Origin: Aspidiotus rigidus
Lineage: Eukaryota; Arthropoda; Insecta; Hemiptera; Diaspididae
DNA: 64,000 bases
NCBI GenBank assembly: GCA_035079385.1
Contig: JAVHKY010000023.1
Coordinates: forward strand, 9,771,501 to 9,835,500
Direction of reading: 5' to 3'
In this document: positions 1-10,084 of the stretch, in pieces
Layout of the letters: every line of letters starts with the position of its first letter
Position numbering within the stretch: position 1 is the first letter of the stretch
Made by a program: the position numbers and the translations under genes
The notes under the pieces: model-generated
What the model was told of the DNA's origin: nothing
The model's database searches: none
The model's input: only the letters and a program-made list of their open reading frames with translations

Positions 1-749
1 CTTCCTGGTATGTTACAGAAGTACCTGGGTTATCACAGCCCTGGCGCTAGGGGGAAACAAAGGAAGCAATTGCTTGGAGCGCTACGTTGAAAGGGGTGCC
101 AAATTCACGATCAAAAATATTAAATTGATATTTCGCTGCAGCACATCTCAAGAACACGTATATATGTTACGCCGAATCCGTCAAATTGCCGAATTTATAA
201 AATCGGCAACTGCTTGCTGAATTGATCAAATTGGCAGAATTTTTTGCCGATTTTATATTTCTATTCGAACTGAAGTACCCGGATGATAAACATTGCCAAT
301 ATTTTCAAATAAATTTATATGAACACATCAAAAGCAAATTAACATCAAATAATGACGATAATACTTTAGAAATATAGGTAGGTCTGTATAAAATGTTGAA
401 AAAAATAAAATGAATTTAGTAGAGCAAATAATCCTATATAATAAAGCACACTTGTAAACATTAGGATTTAAACTTAGAGTTTCATAAGTTGGTAGCCCTG
501 CGAAAAATTTGAGTGATCGCCTAGCGGCAACCATAAGGAGACAGCCAGACAGCAAAATGTAAACGTTTTTTGGGTAATTCTACGTAAAGTCTGACATTTC
601 ATGTAACGGCAATTTTTCGAGTAAACAACAGGATTATCCACTACTTCTTATACATGGTTAGATAGAGAATGAAGAGTTCTATCGAGTACAACACAGCACG
701 GTGACTTTCAACTCAAGGGATAGTCCTCAGATTTGAGTAAGTGCTCAAA

Positions 750-787
750 AATTCCATGGTCATGGATGTAACCGCCTTAGATCTTGA

Positions 788-825
<38 letters not shown>

Positions 826-1425
826 TAGAGTCAGTACTAATGAATGGAATCTTATTTGAGCACTGTTCCTGCAAAGAGGACCAATGTCAAACTCAATTTA
901 TAAAAGTGAAAAAAAATTTTGAACCCCAAATATATCTCGGAGAGGGGAGCAAATGTGTGTAATGAGATTCTTCGATTGTTTGTTCCATCGTCGTGGGTAG
1001 CATTCATAATCCCTATTTAGGATGCACAGTAATATTTTTAGATCCAAAGATGGATAATTTGGTTCATATTAAGTGCATATACAAGTCTACAATGAAGAAA
1101 AAAAATCTAGTTTTGGTGTTAAAATCAATTTTGGGAGAAAAAATTACATTCGACACTTTATCTGTTCCATCGTCATGGTAATGATTTACACTAAACAGAA
1201 AAATAGAAGCACTGCCAATTTTTGCTCTGTTACAAGGGTAACAATGGTGATGACGCTGCTCAACCTCTTTTACCCAGTGCAGGTACAGTTGCTCACTTAT
1301 AATCAATTTAATTGTAAAATTTTCCATCGTCATGGATGGTATTTTTTTTCCATGGTTGTGCCCATTTTGACACGACTATGGAAAACCAATGTTAATTATA
1401 TGTACTTTTCCATCGGCGTGGCTAT
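750..1425. repeat. Loose repeats of a TTCCATCGTCRTGG motif
   Basis: A 14-bp motif close to TTCCATCGTCRTGG recurs near 752, 982, 1166, 1321, 1350 and 1406, with 80-230 bp of unrelated AT-rich sequence between copies. No reading frame covers it. It lies within the degenerate 5' part of the hAT element. The function is unknown; subterminal transposase-binding repeats are one possibility. Confidence 0.4.
791..823. repeat. (TA)n microsatellite
   Basis: About 16 uninterrupted TA dinucleotides. Confidence 0.9.
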
Positions 1426-1830
1426 TTTTTTTTTGACGTTTCTTATGCATGTTTGGTCCTAGTAATGTCTTCTACAAGCTTTTTCTAGTATTTTGGACCA
1501 AAAATTATTGAAAAAAAAAACACATACTTTTTTTAAAAAATGAGCGTCAAAATGTCAGACTTTTCGTAGAATTACCCTTTTACAAGAATTAAAGAGTGTT
1601 TTACGAAAATATACGTCTTACATTTTATTCTAATATCATCAGAAAATTAATTTTTCTCCAAATCAACTTGATAAATAGATTTTTTACTCTCTCGCGACAA
1701 ATCAAAGCTTACCGTTTTCCCGTTCGTGATCACTCAAATATTTGCCTGCGCGCAGAAAGAGAGGAGTGATTTTGTAGCGCGCTCTAGTGCAGGTTTAAAT
1801 CCCAATTGCGTATCTGTCGAACGGTCGGTG

Positions 1831-2322
1831 TATAGATACCTAAAAGAGACAAGATAGCTAACTTCGTTAGTTCTAGTGTTCCACCGCACGCCAACACAGC
1901 GACACAGTATTCTTGGGCTAAATTAACATTGCGCTTATGGATGTTTTTCAGTTTTCATTAATTATCTCGGAAACCGTTCATTTTTATGAAAAAATGAAAA
2001 GAACAAAATTTATTCCCCTTGTAATTTCCTATCAAATGAGACCTACTTTGAATTTTTTTTTTCAAAATATGAAATAGGTCTCATACGATAGGAAATTACA
2101 AGGGGAATAAATTTTGTTCTTTTCATTTTTTTGTAAAAATAAACGGTTTCCGAGATAATTGATGAATACTGAAAAACGTCCATAAGCGCAATGTTAACTT
2201 AGCCCTACAATACAGTGGCGCTATCTCTTGGCACGTAAATTAGCTCGACAAAAATCGGGTACCCTATTTTAACACAGCGCATTATGGAGAGTTAGCTATC
2301 TTGTCTCTTTTAGGTATCTATA
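1831..2322. mobile_element. 492-bp MITE with perfect TIRs, nested in the hAT element
   Basis: Both ends begin TATAGATACCTAAAAGAGAC when read inward, and the inverted match is perfect for 33 bp. The element is flanked by a perfect 8-bp direct repeat, GGTCGGTG (1823-1830 and 2323-2330), which is the target-site duplication. Inside the terminal repeats, a second long inverted repeat (about 1913-2050 against 2070-2207, roughly 130 nt per arm, about 90% identical by eye) fills most of the element, so a single strand could fold into one hairpin. There is no coding capacity. An 8-bp duplication suits hAT or P-type transposases. Confidence 0.85.
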
Positions 2323-2330
2323 GGTCGGTG

Positions 2331-3300
2331 TAATCAGTAAACTTCAACGTAGGAACATCGAGGGTGCTATCAGTCAGCCATCGCCGTAGTTGACACTTTT
2401 TTCTTATTGGTCTAGAAAATTTTTATCATCATCATCAGCTGTCAAGCGCCTCATTATTATCACTCCGTTGTTTTAGGTTGAAACTTTGGTTGAAAGCAAC
2501 AACTTTGGTTGAAAGTTTGAAACACACTGTTGGAATTGAAAATTAGGTAATTGAATAAGAACTGATCTGAGATTTATTTTGCCGAAAATAACGAAACAAA
2601 ATTAAATATTGTCTGATAATATCGAAAGACGTAAATATTTTAGTAGGTATTACAAATACATTGATTGGTGATCGCATTTAGCTTTGGCTTTCCCTGAATA
2701 TGAAATTTGGAACGAAATAAACGCCCTGCATTATTTTGTGTTTTCTTTTGTGAATGAAGTCAGTCGATCGGATGAAAAGACTAACAAGCGCAAGTGAATC
2801 ATTGCTCATTGACGGAAAAAAGAGGATTATTAAGTAGCCTAGGTTGATGTGTTCTTGATCCATTGCATCAATAGATGAATCGTGATTCGAATTATGAATA
2901 CAGACGTGATTTTCGATCCCTTTCTGTGAATCATGAAATTGCGATCTATTTTGTAGGTTCTTACGTTTTCATCCTGAGGAACTTGCATGCTCTAAATCAA
3001 AAGAGAAACAATGAGATTTAACCTACTTACAAATCTCGGAAAAATTGAAAAAAATATTATCCATATACTGGTAGTACGAGTAGTTCGATGTGTTTTTGAT
3101 CAATTGCGTAAATACGTCATGATTTTCAGGACTTGGAAAAACGTCAGGCTCTAGGGGACTCGGGACAGCGGGTTTCCCGCTGCCATTGCAGTCCTTTTTT
3201 TTTCTTTTTTGCTTTTCAGTGGAGATTATGGTCTGGAAAAACCTGAAAAAGTCATGGAAAAGTCAGGGAATTTGATTTCAGAGAAAAAGTGGACACCCTG
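2331..3300. other. No gene seen
   Basis: AT-rich DNA within the hAT element. A segment at 3165-3200 carries a 'cccgctgccattgcag' motif followed by a T-rich run; a similar motif flanks the poly-T tail of the non-LTR copy near 47870. No coding frame is recognised. Confidence 0.5.
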
Positions 3301-4308
3301 CAAATAAATTTGGTCAGCAAAACGCTGCAAAACATTAATATGAACATTGCTGAGGCGGTAGAAACGCTTGAAAGTACCTTGAACTTTTTAAAAAATTGTT
3401 GATCAGATGAGAAGTTTCAAGAAATTATTGGCAAAGGCAGGTCATTAGCGGAAATCCTAGATTGAAAGTACATTTCCTCTCGCAGTCACAGCTCGTCGTC
3501 GTCAGAAAAAAAATGTTCTCATATGTTACGTCTCTAATTTAGATTCTCTCTACAATAGATATCTGAACAGCGTATACAAATTCGTCGTAAAATTATTACT
3601 TATCCTTGCTTAAGCGTAAACTGGTTAACGATCGTTGCATCTCGTGTACACACACGTGCGTCCATTTATTTTATTCGAATATTTTCGAGTATGTACAACT
3701 CGTCTTCATTATTTTTCGTACGTAACACATATGAAGCTGCGGATGAACCAATTGTTGATTTGAAGCAGAAATTTAAAGTTGAATGTTTTGTCACCATTGT
3801 GGATACTGCAATTATATGTCCGTTCAAGAGAAATTTGATTAACTTCGAGAGCATGTACGACATTGGCTCATTGGAAACCTCTTCAAAAGATGAATTACAG
3901 AAACGCTGTAATGACTTGGCTGTGGCGCTAACCGATGAAGAAGAATGCGATATTGATGGTCTTTAATTATGCGACGAATTGTTACCTTTGCAAAATCTCA
4001 TCCAGCCGCACCCTCACCGGCAGAAGTATTAACATTCATCGCGAAGAACGTTTTTTTTTACTCCTAATACAGCTATTGCCCTAAGAATACTTCTTCTTCT
4101 TACTCTACCCGTCACCGTTGCTAGCGGTGAACGAAGCTTCTCAAAGTTGAAACGAATTAAGACCTATCTGCGTTCAACAATTGGGCAAGAGCGTCTTTCA
4201 GAGCTTGCTCTGATTGCTATTGAAAACAAAATTGCAAACAAATTTTCTATGAAAGACGTTATTTACGAATTTGCTCAAAGTAAGGCACGTAGAGTTGTTT
4301 TTGCCTAA
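3300..4308 (+). pseudogene. hAT transposase, C-terminal part (ZMYM1/TTF-type), broken
   Basis: The plus-strand translation from about 3300 gives a helical stretch with KTLQNINMNIAEAVETL and then RSLAEIL, typical of the region before the last catalytic residues in ZMYM1-like hAT transposases. The frame from 3691 ends in KDELQKRCNDLAVALTDEEE. The last 75 codons (4081-4305, stop 4306-4308) carry the hAT dimerisation signature: LPVTVASGERSFSKLKRIKT, then RLSELALIAIENK. Known role of the family: cut-and-paste transposase, with this domain mediating dimerisation and completing the catalytic fold. Breaks include an in-frame TAA at 3964-3966, at least one frameshift between 3966 and 4080, and a stop near 3410. 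No N-terminal zinc finger was found. It is a dead copy. Confidence 0.8.
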
Positions 4309-4471
4309 TTTCTACTGCTATTCCTACTGCAAATATAGGCCTATGCATTCATTCTTCTATGAAATTAAAATTATTAGTGAAAATTGTTGCGCTTATCATT
4401 TTTAAGAAAGGGGTGCCGAAATTAAGTTTTGCTTCCTGCGCCAAAAAGTCTCGCGCCGAGACTGGTTGTCA

Positions 4472-4925
4472 CAGTGCCTGATAACATTCCAGGGAGTCTT
4501 TCTGTACATGCTCAGCATTCTCCAAGAGGAATCTCTGTAAGCACAACCTCGGCATGAGGATTCGCCAAAAAGCGGTTACCATGCCGGAGGGAGCCAAGGG
4601 GATTCCTCTTGGTCAAGAAAGGAAGAGGAGACGTCCGCGAGAGCAACACGGGCTCTTCTTACTCAATAATAACTTTTTTTTTAATCATTCGTTTTTCGAC
4701 TTTTTTTTCTTTCTGCAATATTACATTTTAAAGTTCATTTAGCTTTTTTATGAACATGATTAACTACTGTGCATACTATCTTTTTTAATTTTCCAAAAGC
4801 AAAAAAATAAAACTTACTCACGCAAAACTTTTTTATAAAAATAAGTAAGGAGCTACAATACAATTAGAATAATAGTTCACAAAATTATGTTCACGCCACC
4901 AATTGCACGCAAAATATGAAAATAT
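4472..4925. other. No gene seen; short inverted repeat
   Basis: Unique-looking DNA after the hAT end. CCAAGAGGAATC (about 4520) and its exact complement GATTCCTCTTGG (about 4600) form a 12-bp inverted repeat about 70 bp apart. Nothing else was recognised. Confidence 0.4.
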
Positions 4926-4927
4926 TT

Positions 4928-5010
4928 CCTTTCTCTTTTTCTTCCTCTTTCTCTTTCTCTTTCTCTTTCTCTTTCTCTTTCTCTTTCTCTTTCTCCTTCG
5001 CTTTCTCTTC
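4928..5010. repeat. (CTCTTT)n microsatellite
   Basis: About 10 copies of a hexamer CTCTTT, slightly degenerate at both edges. The phenylalanine/leucine-rich frame across it is an artefact. Confidence 0.9.
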
Positions 5011-5504
5011 TTTTTTTCTTGTTCTTTTCTATGTTTTATTTCATTTTCTTTCCACTCTAATCAATTCCTAGTCAATATATTTAACTCTATTACGTTCCTG
5101 TGTTATCATTCTACTATCTACCCATAATTTGTGCCCAGAAGAAAACTATCTACAAAAAAAAAAAAAAAAAAAATTGATTACAATTAATTGCATTTACTTT
5201 TCAATTTTTTTGTAACATTTTTTGGCGGAACATTTTTTTTCTTTTTTTCTTTTTTTCGCTCGCCATTAAATATTATGCCATTTTTGAGTCGAGAGTTTTT
5301 TTGAGTTATTCACCAAAAACTGATTTTTGCTCTCAAAACAATCTCTAAAGTTTAAATGACTATCCTGGCGCTCCGCTCGCAACAAATGGTCAATTTTACT
5401 ACAAAATATAGTAAATTGGGGTTTAAACTTTGAGTTAGGAAGTTGGTAGCCCTGACGAAATTCACCTTTTCGTTCCATGCCTTTTAAATGGAGGATTTTT
5501 GATC

Positions 5505-5830
5505 GCCGCTTTACAAGCTTTGCGGGCCTCATGGGATTTGCGGGGGTTACAGGCTTCACGGGCTTCATAGGCTTTGCAAGCGTCACGGGGTTTACGGGCT
5601 TCATTTGCGGCCTTTGTGGAGTTTGCAGGATTTACAGGCTTCATGGGGTTTGCGGGCTTCATGGATTTTATTGGCTTCACGGATTTTATTGGCTTCACGG
5701 GGTTTACGGGCTTTGCTGAGTCTTGTCGGCTTTTACTGGGGTTTACGAGCTTTGTGGGCTTCATGCGCCTTACGAGTTTTGCGTGCTTTGTGGGGTTAGT
5801 CTGTAAACCCCGCAATGCCTATGAAGCCCC
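5505..5830. repeat. Codon-phased minisatellite (GGCTTCAYGGGGTTTRYG-like)
   Basis: A GC-richer island of about 320 bp is built from variants of GGCTTCATGGG and GTTTGCG, with units of about 15-18 bp in multiples of 3. Because the unit length is a multiple of three, several frames stay open on both strands (GFTGF-type repeats on plus, KPVNP-type on minus). There is no flanking start context, signal peptide or unique sequence. I read it as a minisatellite and not a gene, although a repetitive low-complexity protein cannot be fully excluded. Confidence 0.6.
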
Positions 5831-5844
5831 GTGAAGCCGGTGAA

Positions 5845-6085
5845 AATTCGACCCGTAGGTGTACATATAATGATAGTATTACAAGTATGAACTATGATGT
5901 CGTGTATTTATGTTCGAACTGGTGTAAGAGACTAAAAGAGGGGATTGTCTGTCACAACGCTGCAACAATACTCGCACATAAACTGACGCCCTCTACTAGC
6001 ATGAAGCCTTAGTAGCTATATTTTTGACAAGCGCTCTTGGTTGACGGTCGAGTTATTTCATCCGTTACATTGGTGACCCTGACAG
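5845..6085 (+). mobile_element. Possible LTR with primer-binding site of a Gypsy-type retrotransposon (relic)
   Basis: The segment ends ...TTACA and is followed directly by TTGGTGACCCTGAC (6070-6083). That closely resembles the primer-binding site that follows the 5' LTR in many insect Gypsy/Mag elements. A second, diverged version of the preceding 150 bp occurs at about 6375-6505: both have 'gcaacaRtactYgYacat', then 'aagcgctc', then 'gacggtcgag' or 'aacggtcgag'. No gag or pol is readable nearby. It may be a solo or rearranged LTR pair. Confidence 0.4.
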
Positions 6086-6529
6086 GTCTCTTTCTGAGAG
6101 GGCAACCAACTTTCCGAGCATCCAAACCGTCAACCGTGTATCGCAGTAGTTATTGAGGAGAGTATAATATTACAGAATAGCAATAACGTCAGAAGAGCTT
6201 CTCAAAAGACTCTAGAGGAAGTCACCTCACGATGCAGTCTCTCCTCGTCGTCCTGTGGTTTTCCCCTAGTCTCACAGACCTCAAAGACTTCTGATAGAGT
6301 CGAGAATTGCCTCCTTCTCAAGGTCATGATCTTGTCCCAAGTCTTGCATGTCATAAAAGTTGCTCTTCAGAGGGGGATATACCTACGGTATGTAGCATTT
6401 TTGTCTCAATGTTGCAACAGTACTTGTACATATCCTATCGCACTCTGCCAACATAATGCATCATTTGATAAGCGCTCCCGATAAACGGTCGAGCCATTAG
6501 TCGCTAAAAATTTTCTGTTTATAGGAGCA

Positions 6530-7083
6530 GCACATTTACAGCAAGATCTTTACAAAGCCCATCATCGAGCTATTCATCACCATCAAATTTTTACTATTCA
6601 CTGCACAACTAATGAAGCCAACGACAGTCATTCAAAATTTCTGTGAAAACTAGTCAAATCTCGTTTGAAATTTTCTTTCCGCATACAACTAAATTTTAAT
6701 TTTTTTTCCTCCTTCGGTATACTGTTTACTTGGTAGTTAGCGCGATCTAACTCCTACTCATGAAAGTTTATTATTTGAAAAAAACGCGTGTAGGACTCGC
6801 TGCCTTGTATGTACAAAATTATAACCGCGAATGTCGTTTCCTTGAGAAGCGCTGCCCAAATAATAATTCAAATTTTCGGGTCACGGTACATCGTGTATTT
6901 CTCACGTCAACTATTATTTTTCCCGAAATACATAGTATTTCTACATTAAAGAATATTTAAATAATCTTCTTCTTACGAGATATAGCAAACCGTATAGTTT
7001 CGACCATAGTTTTTTCTCTCGTTCGCCTCTTCCATTTTATAACAAAGAACAATAAAGTAAATTTGTCTTCCGTCGCGGATATT
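6530..7083. other. No gene seen
   Basis: AT-rich non-coding DNA with no repeat or domain recognised. Confidence 0.4.
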
Positions 7084-7386
7084 TTATGGAAGCAATAAAC
7101 TGCTCACCAGTCGAAATAGCGTGCAGGCCGAATGAAGACATATGGATAAACAGAATGTGACCAAAGTTATTTGAAGTATTCCGATTTCCAATTCGATCTT
7201 TTTCACGTTCTCTGATCGATCATTTATTTCACGACCGAATTGTACTCTGAATAGTTTTTTTGAGGTCAGATGCAGAGCTTCGAGGAGATTTCTTTCGTAA
7301 GGAATCGTTACCGTTAATTCCAAGCCGTACGCCGCTCTTTTCAGGACGAATAACATGTCGTTTCGTTCACGCGACTCGTTTATCAA
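7084..7386 (-). CDS. Unidentified open frame, possible exon
   Basis: A 100-codon minus-strand frame. Residues about 60-95 include a hydrophobic run (ITLVTFCLSICLHSACTLF) that could be a membrane segment, preceded by a charged stretch rich in Glu, Arg and Lys. Codon composition looks more coding-like than neighbouring frames. No family is recognised, and there is no clear splice signal to fix boundaries. It could be a terminal exon of a membrane protein or chance. Confidence 0.22.
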   Translation of the reverse strand: MINESRERNDMLFVLKRAAYGLELTVTIPYERNLLEALHLTSKKLFRVQFGREINDRSENVKKIELEIGILQITLVTFCLSICLHSACTLFRLVSSLLLP

Positions 7387-7855
7387 GTTTCACGACTCTT
7401 AAATTTCCACGGTAAAAGACCCAGCCTACTTGATTATAGCATGTCGGAAATAGAATAATGAGAAACACTGCTAAGCAAAATAAAATATGCACCACCTAAA
7501 CGCGCTTGATTCGAATTCATTAGCGGTGTGAGGGACAACAGAATGCAACTCGAGGTAATCTCTATCCTCAAGACGCCAGAGCGTTGAAGTATCGGCAAGC
7601 TCATTTTTTAGAAAAGTGCAAACAGTACCGGTAGCTTATTAGTTCTGAATAAATCTCGTACAGTAACTTCTAACATTAATCGACTCACATCAGCCATACA
7701 TTTCAAACTTCCTAGCACATTGTAAATCGAGAAGTGCAGCACATTTGATTAGAAGTGTTATTTCTAGGTCCCATAAAGGAAATGTATGTATGTATTTCAA
7801 CAGTCTAAAAACAATAGCCAGGTACTATAACAACAACAATAATAATGTACACCAA
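7387..7855. other. No gene seen
   Basis: Non-coding, without a recognisable repeat. Confidence 0.35.
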
Positions 7856-7857
7856 AT

Positions 7858-8100
7858 TATATGTTACCAAACACATTTAGTCTTCTCTTACCACGTGACG
7901 GTTTTTCTAAGACTTTTCCTTGGATGGCTGACTCGGAAATTTCTTCTTCCTTTACTTTTTTGGCAAATCGGCCCTTTGCTTCCTTGATCAAGTTGAACCA
8001 AATTCTCTCTTCCACTCCAATCCTCTGCAGCACTTCATCGTTTTTTACTCGTTCTACTCAGCTGATTCGTAATATTCGCTCATAACACCATAACTCGAAG
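7858..8100 (-). pseudogene. Non-LTR retrotransposon reverse transcriptase, C-terminal tail
   Basis: The minus-strand reading gives FELWCYERILRIS, a stop (TGA, probably from the TGG of the usual 'SW'), then VERVKNDEVLQRIGVEERI and later AIQGKVLEKPSRGKRR. This is the characteristic C-terminus of the large arthropod 'endonuclease-reverse transcriptase' non-LTR family ('EMWCYRRMLRISWVDRVTNEEVL...' type). It is on the same strand as the RT core at 9440-10080. The two are separated by a Penelope-like element, so the simplest reading is one LINE split by that insertion. Confidence 0.75.
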
Positions 8101-8199
8101 GCATTCCCTTGTTTTTCTGTCACTTTGGAAATCATTTAAATCTCAGAGGCGTGCTCAGTACTGTCCAAACATGCCATTTTCGATAAGGTGATCGGCAAA

Positions 8200-9440
8200 G
8201 GCCGACTCACTCAAGTTACCCTTCTCCTACGCTTTTTTATGCTCATCAATTCTTATTTGGAGCTGACTGTTGGTCATTCCTACTTAATCTCCAGGGCAAT
8301 CGTTGCAGGCTATGCTGTATACACCACTCCTCTCGCCTAGAGGAATGGGGTCCTTTAATTTCACAACGGTCGGAACCCGAAAAGACTGAGCACACGGCCC
8401 AACTTCAACGAAAATCTACCCCGGTAAGGAAGTCTAATCCAACGTTTCCTCCTATCTAGGTGTGAATCCCTGGGAAGGGAGGAGGTAAAATCAAGGCTTT
8501 TTCTGGTAAGCCTCCTACGGACCATCAAGTCAATGTCTACTCTCACCTGATTCACTCTAGCCAGGTGCTTGATTGTCGCTAGTTACTCCTGGAAAGCGTC
8601 CTGATTCAAGGGAATATGAGTCAGACGATGAATCAAGCTATTGAAAGTAGCGATCTTATGTGCACCCGGACAAAAAGACGACCCGTGGATTGTAATATCG
8701 GTCGAAGTTTCTTTTCTATAAATTCCAAATTCATGGAGGCCATCTCTAACAAATATGGACAAGTCCAAAAAATTTATTATTGAGCCACCAACTTCCAGGA
8801 TGAATTTTATGGAAGGGTATTGGCTATTCAAGTATGTGAGAAACTCACGAAGGAATTCCACTGGACCGGTCTACACGCACAGTATGTCGTCCACACCAGT
8901 AAGAGACACGATTTAACAACACCTGGCCTGAGGAAAACAAATCAATCTCGAATTTGGACCTGAATACCTCAGATATCAGTGAGTCCAAGAAAGAACCAAT
9001 GGGGATCTCCTTCTCTACCGGGAATTCGAAAAATTTTCCGTCAAATTTGCAGAAGTTGGGGTTCCAACAAACCCTTAGGAGATCAAAGAATTCCGCCAAC
9101 TCCTCATCAGGAACACCAGACTTTACGAGCAAATCGACCATATGTTGGATAGTAACAGCTTTAGGGATGTGAGGAAACAATCCTACGACACCAAAGGAGC
9201 ATACGGTCGTTTCCGGGGGAAGGTTCACGTCCTTCAACCTATCCGCCAAAGAGGCTGAGTTTTTACTGAGTAAGGGGAGGTAACATCTACTCGTGATTTA
9301 AACCAACGATCTATTAATTTAGCCAATAAGTAAGTTGGTGACGAGACAAACGCCACGAGCGACCGGCCGCATTGGAACATCTTTTTTATGTACTTTAGGC
9401 AACCCGTAGAGGAGGGTGGGGGGTATCGGGTTAGGTTCCA
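8200..9440 (-). mobile_element. Penelope-like element: RT plus GIY-YIG, degenerate
   Basis: Read on the minus strand from about 9440. SLVAFVSSPTYLLAKLIDRW is followed by SPYSVK, then TTVCSFGVVGLFPHIPKA (motif A region). Next come EIPIGSFLDSLISEVFRSKF (motif B) and VDDILCV (motif C, after a frameshift near 8920). Then INFLDLSIFVRDGLHEFGIY leads into KETSTDITIHGSS and HKIATFNSLIHRLTHIPL. A linker (about 8555-8361) reads RRWIRLPYRGRFSLKLGRVL with minor variation. It ends in a GIY-YIG block, GVYSIACNDCPGD-stop-VGMTNSQLQIRIDEH (about 8325-8240). This order, RT then C-terminal GIY-YIG nuclease, defines endonuclease-bearing Penelope-like elements, which use target-primed reverse transcription. Frameshifts and stops make it dead. 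The N-terminus is missing. Confidence 0.85.
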
Positions 9441-10080
9441 AGATGGATTTCTTTGTGAAAGGACTCTCCTTGTCAATTTGAGCCGTCTCAATACTTCCAG
9501 CATGTGGTGGTTCCGAACGCGGTCAAAAGCCTCTTCATAAGCCGCATAGCAAGCAAAAAGTTTACGATTTACCCCCATTGCTCTCTGCATCATTAACTTG
9601 AATAGAGTGATGGCTTCTCCCGTTGTCTTATTCCTCCTGAAGCAAATTTAGCTTCTTCGATTTTCCTCTGTGTGCGTCGATTTATGACCAGTAATATCAT
9701 TGACGTAGTGTATGACTCATTATGCTAATAGTTCTGAAATCTCTGCATTTTTTCGAACTTCCCATTTTGGGAAGTGGGATGAATGTGGATATGAGAAAGT
9801 CATCTGGTATGCTACTGGTTCTGTATATTCCATTGAGAAGCTGCAGCAATGTGTCTTTAGCCTTCCGGAACAGACTAATAATTATTTCAAAATGGCTTTG
9901 AACAGATCCAACGGCTTTCCTATTTTTTACTACTTGTAGTGCTTGCTCCATCTCATCTCTTGCGAGAGAACCGATGCATTTTCCAAGCTCTTGTATTGCT
10001 GCCATCTCATCGGTCTCACTACTTCTTTCGCCGTGCATCACAATACGGTTACAGTGGAAAAAAGAATTTAAAAATCTCAC
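9440..10080 (-). pseudogene. Non-LTR retrotransposon reverse transcriptase, palm core
   Basis: On the minus strand, EMEQALQVVKNRKAVGSVQS is followed by LLQLLNGIYRTSSIPDDFLI, then STFIPLPKMGSSKKCRDFRT and ISIMSHTL. A gap with frameshifts follows near 9600-9700, containing FRRNKTTGEAITLFK. Then comes LFACYAAYEEAFDRVRNHHM (9593 downward). These are RT fingers and palm motifs of the arthropod endonuclease-RT LINE family; 'YEEAFDRV' corresponds to the catalytic motif A 'DYEKAFDRV', with the first Asp lost. The reading stops at about 9440, where Penelope-type sequence begins. Its missing C-terminus appears at 7858-8100. Confidence 0.78.
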
Positions 10081-10084
10081 GGGT

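Larger units (their letters stand above)
36..4464 (+). mobile_element. hAT-superfamily DNA transposon (degenerate, complete ends)
   Basis: The left end reads CAGCCCTGGCGCTAG and the reverse complement of the right end reads CAGTCTCGGCGCGAG. These are 15-bp imperfect terminal inverted repeats (11 of 15 match) of the hAT type. The flanks are GTTATCA (29-35) and GTTGTCA (4465-4471), a 6/7 match that is compatible with an old hAT target-site duplication, although the usual length is 8 bp. Inside, a transposase C-terminal region lies on the plus strand close to the right end, as expected for a hAT element. The 5' two-thirds holds no readable transposase and carries later insertions, including a 492-bp MITE. 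Ends and protein are seen directly; calling 36-4464 one element is inference. Confidence 0.72.
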
